Part shown: piece by piece, positions 59,453-64,000 of the stretch
How the letters are laid out: every line of letters begins with the position of its first letter
Position numbering within the stretch: the first letter of the stretch is position 1
Assembly (NCBI GenBank): GCA_003150035.1
Contig: QALR01000026.1
Location: forward strand, 124,001-188,000
Direction: 5' to 3'
Length of the DNA stretch: 64,000 bases
Source: Clostridiales bacterium
GTDB lineage: Bacteria; Bacillota; Clostridia; Oscillospirales; CAG-272
The notes under the pieces: generated by a model
Told to the model about the DNA's origin: nothing
What the model saw: the letters and a program-made list of their open reading frames with translations, nothing else
Databases searched by the model: none
Made by a program: the position numbers and the translations under genes

Positions 59453-59481
59453 AGAATAACACAAAAATCGATACTTTGCAA
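59453..59481 (-). promoter_or_regulatory. pyrR promoter
   Basis: Minus strand TTGCAA, 17-nt spacer, TATTCT, about 195 nt upstream of the pyrR start. Confidence 0.65.
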
Positions 59482-59500
59482 CGTTTTTTTAACAGTTTAT

Positions 59501-60562
59501 TCAAATTTTTAATGTCCAACCATAAGGATCCGGCAGCTTGCCCCACTGAATGCCGGTAAGCATATCATATAGCTTCTGTGTGGTCTCACCGATTTTTCCG
59601 CCGTTTACCGTGTAATCGGCGCCGGCATAGGAAAGCTGTCCAATCGGAGAGACAACAGCCGCCGTCCCGCATCCCCACGCCTCTTCAAGGCTTCCGGATT
59701 TTGCAGCGTCAATCAGCTCATCAACAGAAAGCAATCTTTCTTCAACCGGGATCCCCATATCCTGCAAAAGACGAATACACGAGCTGCGCGTCACGCCGGG
59801 TAAAATCGAGCCGGTCAGGGCCGGTGTGATGACCACGCCGCCAATCTTGAACATGACGTTCATAGCGCCGACCTCCTCGACATATTTTCTCTCTACGCCG
59901 TCAAGCCACAGCACCTGAGAAAAACCCTTTTGCTCGGCAATCTCTCCGGCGCGGTTGCTTGCAGCATAGTTACCTCCGCATTTGGCATAGCCGGTTCCGC
60001 CGCGCACCGCGCGCACATCTGCTGTTTCAATCATAATTTTCACTGGATTGATCCCCTCGGGATAATAGCTTCCGACAGGAGAAGCAATAACCACGTACAT
60101 CGCGTTGCGAATGGAGTGAACACCCAAGGTTTCATCGTTGCCGATAAGAAACGGACGCAGATACAGTGAAGTTCCCTCTGCAAACGGCACCCAATCGCGC
60201 TCCATATCCACAAATCGGATAAGCGCCGAAAGCGCAAAATCTTCATCCAACTGCGGCAAGCGGATACGTTCTGCCGAGCGGTTCAGCCGCTTAAAATTCT
60301 CGGTCGGACGGAAAAGCTGCACGCCACCATCCGGTGTGCGGTAGGCCTTGAGTCCTTCAAAGACCTCTGCCCCATAATGAAATACCGTCGATGCAGGACT
60401 GAGAGAAAGGTTGCCGAACGGAACAATTCTTGCGTCATGCCATCCTTTCTCCGGAGAATATTCCATCACAAACATGTGATCGGTAAAATACTTTCCGAAC
60501 CCGAGGACATCGGCATTCGGCTTTTCCTTTGGAGCAGCTGTTTTTTCAATTCTGATTTCCAT
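59501..60562 (-). CDS. ilvE: Branched-chain amino acid aminotransferase
   Basis: 353 aa, the longer class II bacterial type. PLP fold IV landmarks: FHYGAEVFEGLKAYRTPDGG, LYLRPFLIGNDETLGVH, GGTGYAKCGGNYAASNRAGE (PLP Lys), EVGAMNVMFKIGG, TGSILPGVTRSSCIRLLQDM. Transaminates Val, Leu and Ile. AGGGGGAGGG precedes the ATG. Own perfect-consensus promoter at 60638. Confidence 0.97.
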   Translation of the reverse strand: MEIRIEKTAAPKEKPNADVLGFGKYFTDHMFVMEYSPEKGWHDARIVPFGNLSLSPASTVFHYGAEVFEGLKAYRTPDGGVQLFRPTENFKRLNRSAERIRLPQLDEDFALSALIRFVDMERDWVPFAEGTSLYLRPFLIGNDETLGVHSIRNAMYVVIASPVGSYYPEGINPVKIMIETADVRAVRGGTGYAKCGGNYAASNRAGEIAEQKGFSQVLWLDGVERKYVEEVGAMNVMFKIGGVVITPALTGSILPGVTRSSCIRLLQDMGIPVEERLLSVDELIDAAKSGSLEEAWGCGTAAVVSPIGQLSYAGADYTVNGGKIGETTQKLYDMLTGIQWGKLPDPYGWTLKI

Positions 60563-60637
60563 ATACCCTCCCCCTGCTAGCTTTGCGGGATTGCCCGTTC
60601 TGCGGCAGCCTTGTTATTTTTTTTCATATCATGCAGT

Positions 60638-60666
60638 ATTATATCGTCGCCATAGAATTTTGTCAA
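60638..60666 (-). promoter_or_regulatory. Perfect consensus promoter of ilvE
   Basis: Minus strand TTGACA, 17-nt spacer, TATAAT; 75-nt leader without a T-box or terminator. Confidence 0.92.
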
Positions 60667-60806
60667 GCAAAAACGGTAGTCAACATACATCGCCGTCAGT
60701 TGCCGTGAAAATGCAAGAAGCAGCCTCTGGGATTTCACGAATCCTCATTGGGAAATGCCGTGCTTGACTCACGCCGAAAGCGCCCTGTTCCACTGTGCCG
60801 TAATTT

Positions 60807-61427
60807 TCAGCGGATAAAATTCGTCCTGACTCTCGGCTCATACGTCGGATACGGCACCCCCGCCTGCTTTCCGGCCTCGATACAGTGCAGGAGCCATGTC
60901 ATGTTTTCGGCAAGCGTGCGCACCGTCTGAAGTCCCTCTAAATCCTGTTTGACCTCCTCCGGCGTATTCCCATGTACCTGATTCCAATATTGCGAGCTCA
61001 CAACCGGCATATTGGTCATCATAAAATATTTGTTGAGAATCTCAAACGCCGCTGAAGCACCGCCGCGCCGACAGGACACCACAGCAGCAGCCGGTTTTCC
61101 CGCCATCTTGCCCCCGCCCGCATAAAACAGACGGTCAAGAAACGCGGTCACCTGCCCGGAAACACCCGCAAAGTAAACCGGCGATCCTACGATCATGCCG
61201 TCAATTTCATCCAACTTGGCGATGACCTCGTTGACCTTATCGTCTACAAAGCAGCGTCCCGTCTTCCGACATGAGCCGCAGGCAATACAGCCCGCAACCG
61301 GCTTTTTGCCGAGGTAGACAATCTCCGTATCAATGCCGTTTTTGGCAAAAACATCCGCCGCTTCGCAAAGCGCCGTATAGGTGCATCCTTTTTCATTTGG
61401 GCTCCCGTTAATCAGCAAAACTTTCAT
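60807..61427 (-). CDS. NADPH-dependent FMN reductase-type iron-sulfur flavoprotein
   Basis: 206 aa from the ATG at 61427 (GGAGGAA upstream). Flavodoxin-like FMN site LLINGSPNEKGCTYTALCEA, then the cysteine motif CIACGSCRKTGRCFVDD (4Fe-4S-type), GSPVYFAGVSGQVTAFLDRL, and SCRRGGASAAFEILNKYF. Such proteins shuttle electrons in anaerobes. Its promoter (61462) overlaps the 3' end of the XRE gene. Confidence 0.92.
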   Translation of the reverse strand: MKVLLINGSPNEKGCTYTALCEAADVFAKNGIDTEIVYLGKKPVAGCIACGSCRKTGRCFVDDKVNEVIAKLDEIDGMIVGSPVYFAGVSGQVTAFLDRLFYAGGGKMAGKPAAAVVSCRRGGASAAFEILNKYFMMTNMPVVSSQYWNQVHGNTPEEVKQDLEGLQTVRTLAENMTWLLHCIEAGKQAGVPYPTYEPRVRTNFIR

Positions 61428-61461
61428 ATCTGTTCCTCCTGTAATTCCATCATATAATATC

Positions 61462-61490
61462 AGTATATTACAATCCGGCAAAAAAATCAA
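61462..61490 (-). promoter_or_regulatory. Promoter of the flavoprotein gene
   Basis: Minus strand TTGATT, 17-nt spacer, TATACT; -35 overlaps the XRE stop codon. Confidence 0.65.
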
Positions 61491-61720
61491 CGGGGTAAAT
61501 CCAAGCGATAGGATCTCGGCTTGTCGGTAAGTCCGATTAGATAGTCGGCGGACAAATCGTAAAACTCACATAAAAGGATAAGATCCTCGATTTTCAGCTC
61601 CGCTCTTCCCGTCTCGATATGATTGTAGCCCTGTTGGGATTTATGAAGAATTCTCCCGATCTGTGTCTGGGTGTAATCCCTATCTTCCCTGACACTTCTG
61701 ATTCTGGTGCGGTAATCCAT
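61487..61720 (-). CDS. XRE-family regulator
   Basis: 77 aa, an HTH and little else: IRSVREDRDYTQTQIGRILH, KSQQGYNHIETGRAELKIED, LILLCEFYDLSADYLIGLTD. GGGG-rich site before the ATG. Two matching palindromes (61755, 61780) lie in the divergent gap, so it probably represses itself and/or the opposite gene. The product is typical of small Clostridial XRE regulators. Confidence 0.92.
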   Translation of the reverse strand: MDYRTRIRSVREDRDYTQTQIGRILHKSQQGYNHIETGRAELKIEDLILLCEFYDLSADYLIGLTDKPRSYRLDLPR

Positions 61721-61754
61721 ATTGGCTGCCCCCTTTCTGAAGAAATGGTATCAT

Positions 61755-61794
61755 ACTCAAATATTGAGTATTGATAAAAACTCAATATTTGAGT
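61755..61794. promoter_or_regulatory. Twin palindromic operators
   Basis: ACTCAA-ATA-TTGAGT (61755-61769) and ACTCAA-TAT-TTGAGT (61780-61794), centres 25 bp apart, between the XRE gene and the divergent membrane gene. Confidence 0.85.
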
Positions 61795-61832
61795 AAAATG
61801 AAAAGGAATTTTGGCAGAAAGGAGCGGCAACG

Positions 61833-62205
61833 ATGAAACACCCGCGAATCCACCGAATACCAACCGGATGTCGAGGCCTATGCCGCCCGACAAGCCGTAG
61901 AAAATCCAAAGACACAGAGACTCGCATACGCCGGATTTGCAATTTTATGCTTGGCAGCATCGGAACGGTCGCCTGTGCGCTGCTTGTCTGCATTTCCTTT
62001 TTCATAACCAGCCTCGGAGAGCTTTTGCTATGGATTGCCACCATTCTCGCTGCCGCAGGTGTCCTTTTTTTTTGCCTCATTCTTATCAAGCAGTATGCAG
62101 CCGCCATAGAAAGAAACCCATTTTCCTCCACTTCCGAGAAAAAACACCGTTACAGGCATCCGCGGCGGCGAGTGTGTAAAAGACAAGGGAAAAGAGGCAT
62201 TGTGA
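61833..62205 (+). pseudogene. Two-TM membrane protein gene with three single-base frameshifts
   Basis: AAAGGAG precedes ATG 61833. The uninterrupted reading from this ATG runs to 62243, but its ends do not look protein-like. Removing one A after the ATG (61836-61838) gives NTRESTEYQPDVEAYAARQA then VENPKTQRLAYAGFAI; adding one T in the run at 61943-61946 joins this to FMLGSIGTVACALLVCISFF and a second TM helix ending LILIKQYAAAIE; removing one A at 62138-62143 then gives TVTGIRGGECVKDKGKEAL and a stop at 62205. All three sites are homopolymers. Real decay or sequencing error cannot be told. Divergent from the XRE gene across its twin operators. Confidence 0.55.
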
Positions 62206-62243
62206 ACCCTTCTCTCAAAAGAAAATGCTGTCATAGAAAATAA

Positions 62244-62267
62244 AAAGAGGAGCTGCTGCTCCTCTTT
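62244..62267. terminator. Bidirectional terminator
   Basis: aaagaggagc/gctcctcttt, 4-nt loop, between convergent genes. Confidence 0.75.
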
Positions 62268-62274
62268 CCCCATT

Positions 62275-63753
62275 TTATAGGATAATGCAGATAAGTCCGC
62301 CGCTGCCTTCGTTGATAATGCGCTGAAGCGTTTCCGAAAGCTTTGCGCGTGCGTCATCCGGCATATGCGCAAGTTTGTTGTGAAGCCCCTCGTTCATCAA
62401 CTCATAAAGGGACTTGCCGAACATATTGGTATCCCATATTTTCCTCGGATCCGTCTCAAATTCGCGTAGCAGAAAGCCGATTAGCTCCTCTGACTGCTGC
62501 TCTGTACCGACAATGGGGGAAACCTCTGCCGTAATGTCCGCTTTGATCATATGGATGCTCGGCGCGGAGGCACGCAGCTTCACGCCGTAACTGCCCGCCT
62601 GCTTGACCATTTGCGGCTCCTCCAGTGTCAAATCATACAGATCCGGCATGACGATTCCATATCCCGTTTCTTCCACCTCGTCGAGCGCCGTCTTGACCTT
62701 ATCATACTGCTTTTTGATGTCGGCCAGCTCAACAAGCTGTTTCATAAGTGCCTCGTCTCCATCAATTTCAAGACCGGTCAGCTCTCCGATAAGCCGGTAG
62801 AACAGCCCATCAGCGAGTTCCATATGAATCTTTGCGCAGCCGCAGCCAAGATCGATTTTATCGATCCGCACCTCTTTGATATACTCGTTTTCACTTGCCT
62901 TCTCAAAACATTTGGCAATATCGCCTGTTCTCGTTACATTTGCGGCACATTCTGAAATAGTATCGAATACCGAGCGGTGAATGGGATGCGTGCCGTCAAG
63001 CGCGTTCATATAATCCGGCAAATTCACAGAGATTTCTGTGACTGGGAACTCCAAGAGCACAAGCTCGAGAATATGACGGATATCATCTTTGTTTAGTTCG
63101 AGACAATTCACAAGAGCCACAGGCGCATTGTAACGCTCCTCCAAGAAAAGCGCCAAAGATACCGCTTCCTCGCTTTCGGGACGTGCAGAATTGAGCACGA
63201 TCACAAAAGGCTTGTTGATGGCGTGCAGTTCAGACGCAATGCGCGCTTCGCTGTCCACATAGTTCTCACGCGAAAGCTCACCGAAGCTGCCATCGCAGGT
63301 GACAAGCACCCCAATGGTAGAATGATCGGTTATCACCTTCTGCGTGCCGATCTCCGCCGCCTTGTCAAACGGCATGGCCTCGTCTGACCACGGCGTCATC
63401 ACCATACGCGGTTTATCGCCTTCGAAATTTCCAAGCGCTTCGGGAACAATGTACCCAACACAGTCAATCATCTTGACGGAAAGCGTCGCACCGCCGTCCA
63501 GCGTGACCTCCACCGCCTCGTCGGGAATGAACTTCGGCTCCGTCGTCATCACGGTCTTGCCTGCCGCTGACTGCGGCATTTCATCCTTCGCCCGCTGTCT
63601 GTCGTATTCGTTCTTGATATTAGGAATTACAAGCGTTTCCATAAACTTCTTGATAAACGTCGATTTTCCCGTCCGGACCGGTCCCACGACGCCGATATAG
63701 ATATCTCCGCCTGTGCGCGCCGCAATATCCTTATAAATATTGGTGTTTGCCAT
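62275..63753 (-). CDS. spoIVA: Stage IV sporulation protein A
   Basis: 492 aa, full length. Walker A GVVGPVRTGKSTFIKKFMET, the TTEPKFIPDEAVEV switch, VKMIDCVGYIVPEALGNFEG (Walker B), middle domain and conserved C-terminus ending GGLICIIL. This ATPase polymerises on the forespore surface to build the coat basement layer and is a clear mark of a spore former. GGAGGGG precedes the ATG. Read alone; a sigma-E type promoter was not convincing. Confidence 0.97.
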   Translation of the reverse strand: MANTNIYKDIAARTGGDIYIGVVGPVRTGKSTFIKKFMETLVIPNIKNEYDRQRAKDEMPQSAAGKTVMTTEPKFIPDEAVEVTLDGGATLSVKMIDCVGYIVPEALGNFEGDKPRMVMTPWSDEAMPFDKAAEIGTQKVITDHSTIGVLVTCDGSFGELSRENYVDSEARIASELHAINKPFVIVLNSARPESEEAVSLALFLEERYNAPVALVNCLELNKDDIRHILELVLLEFPVTEISVNLPDYMNALDGTHPIHRSVFDTISECAANVTRTGDIAKCFEKASENEYIKEVRIDKIDLGCGCAKIHMELADGLFYRLIGELTGLEIDGDEALMKQLVELADIKKQYDKVKTALDEVEETGYGIVMPDLYDLTLEEPQMVKQAGSYGVKLRASAPSIHMIKADITAEVSPIVGTEQQSEELIGFLLREFETDPRKIWDTNMFGKSLYELMNEGLHNKLAHMPDDARAKLSETLQRIINEGSGGLICIIL

Positions 63754-63903
63754 ATTCCCCTCCGCATTTATACATGATTTAGTTTGCTATATGCTTATGC
63801 GGCTCGTTCGGGTTTTATGACAGAGCGCGGACATTCTCTTCCTCCGCTTTTTTTATTTGCACCGACAGTAAGATTTCCGCCTTCCATAAGAGGAGAAAAC
63901 AAT

Positions 63904-63930
63904 AAAAAAAGGCATCCGCAAAAGGATGCC
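63904..63930 (-). terminator. Terminator of the gene entering from the right
   Basis: ggcatcc/ggatgcc, 6-nt loop, seven T on the minus strand. Confidence 0.8.
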
Positions 63931-63955
63931 CAAAAGTATTTTACTGATGAAAGAA

Positions 63956-64000
63956 TTAAGTGTGTTTCCTCTTTTCCTCTGCAAGCGCGGCGGCGGTCAC
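63956..64000 (-). CDS. C-terminal end of an unidentified gene (partial)
   Basis: The last 14 codons read VTAAALAEEKRKHT and stop TAA at 63958-63956, with the terminator at 63904 following. In Clostridia the gene next to spoIVA is often gpsA (glycerol-3-phosphate dehydrogenase), but 14 residues do not prove it. Confidence 0.35.
   Translation of the reverse strand: MTAAALAEEKRKHT

Noticed and set aside
60575..60627. Possible 16-codon leader peptide (MKKNNKAAAERAIPQS) upstream of ilvE
   Set aside because: No ribosome site, no branched-chain codon run and no terminator; not an attenuator.
63754..63810. Sigma-E type promoter for spoIVA
   Set aside because: A CATGTATA and a GCATATA are present but spaced 11 nt apart, not the usual ~14; left uncalled.

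Overview
The window looks like chromosomal DNA of an anaerobic, spore-forming low-to-mid-GC Firmicute of class Clostridia. The signs are SpoVG and SpoIVA, GGAGG-type ribosome binding sites, consensus sigma-A promoters, a flavo-diiron protein, ferredoxin-type DUF362 and NADPH:FMN flavoproteins, single-chain GlyRS, and transketolase split into two subunits. Most genes prefer G/C at third codon positions. Islands that are clearly AT-richer (15.0-16.9 kb, 18.9-20.9 kb, 48.6-51.1 kb) look imported or decaying. No rRNA, CRISPR array or intact IS was seen.

Layout. 1-4.3 kb: two exported or surface proteins (a glycine-rich beta-structure protein and a GLUG-motif protein) next to a lone tyrosine recombinase. 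Inverted copies of a 21-bp sequence flank the recombinase and also enclose a strong promoter that points away from the surface genes. This looks like a Hin-style phase switch run by a tyrosine recombinase. 4.3-9.3 kb: a zinc-ribbon/SPFH gene pair, a multidomain flavo-diiron protein and a GNAT enzyme. 9.5-14.9 kb: metabolic singletons and an XRE regulator with a 48-bp tandem repeat tail. 15-20.9 kb: an AT-rich ABC exporter bracketed by 24-bp direct repeats, phage-tail-like genes, a phage sigma-like regulator and two decayed genes (zincin, carrier protein). 20.9-30.3 kb: housekeeping genes read leftwards (DUF368 transporter, GlyRS, RuvX, PfkB-like, methyltransferase, dUTPase, PrfC, HAD phosphatase, DUF2156-GNAT fusion). 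30.5-35 kb: tRNA-Val and tRNA-Leu, a polar amino-acid ABC operon and MurC. 35.1-37.1 kb: SpoVG, dCMP deaminase, GNAT and thioredoxin.

37.2-48.4 kb is a carbohydrate region: a UroD-like protein, a GH27 alpha-galactosidase, a GH42-like protein, an AGE-family epimerase, a malectin/alpha-barrel protein, and divergent nagB/nagA around back-to-back consensus promoters. 48.7-51.1 kb is a compact putative signalling operon: an ECF-type sigma factor, a one-TM anti-sigma-like protein that appears to start at ATC, and two paralogous small secreted proteins sharing a C-x-LFGH...CERC signature. 51.3-57.2 kb carries transketolase, a glycosyltransferase/CsaB-type pyruvyltransferase fusion, a YfbR-like nucleotidase and a DUF11 protein. 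57.2-64 kb carries a uracil permease and PyrR behind a terminator-containing leader, IlvE, a flavoprotein, an XRE regulator with twin operators beside a frameshifted membrane gene, and SpoIVA.

Family assignments come from motifs read by eye. No similarity search was run. The most unusual signals are the candidate invertible promoter, the sigma/anti-sigma/LFGH-CERC operon, two well-placed ATC start sites, and the direct-repeat-bracketed ABC gene.
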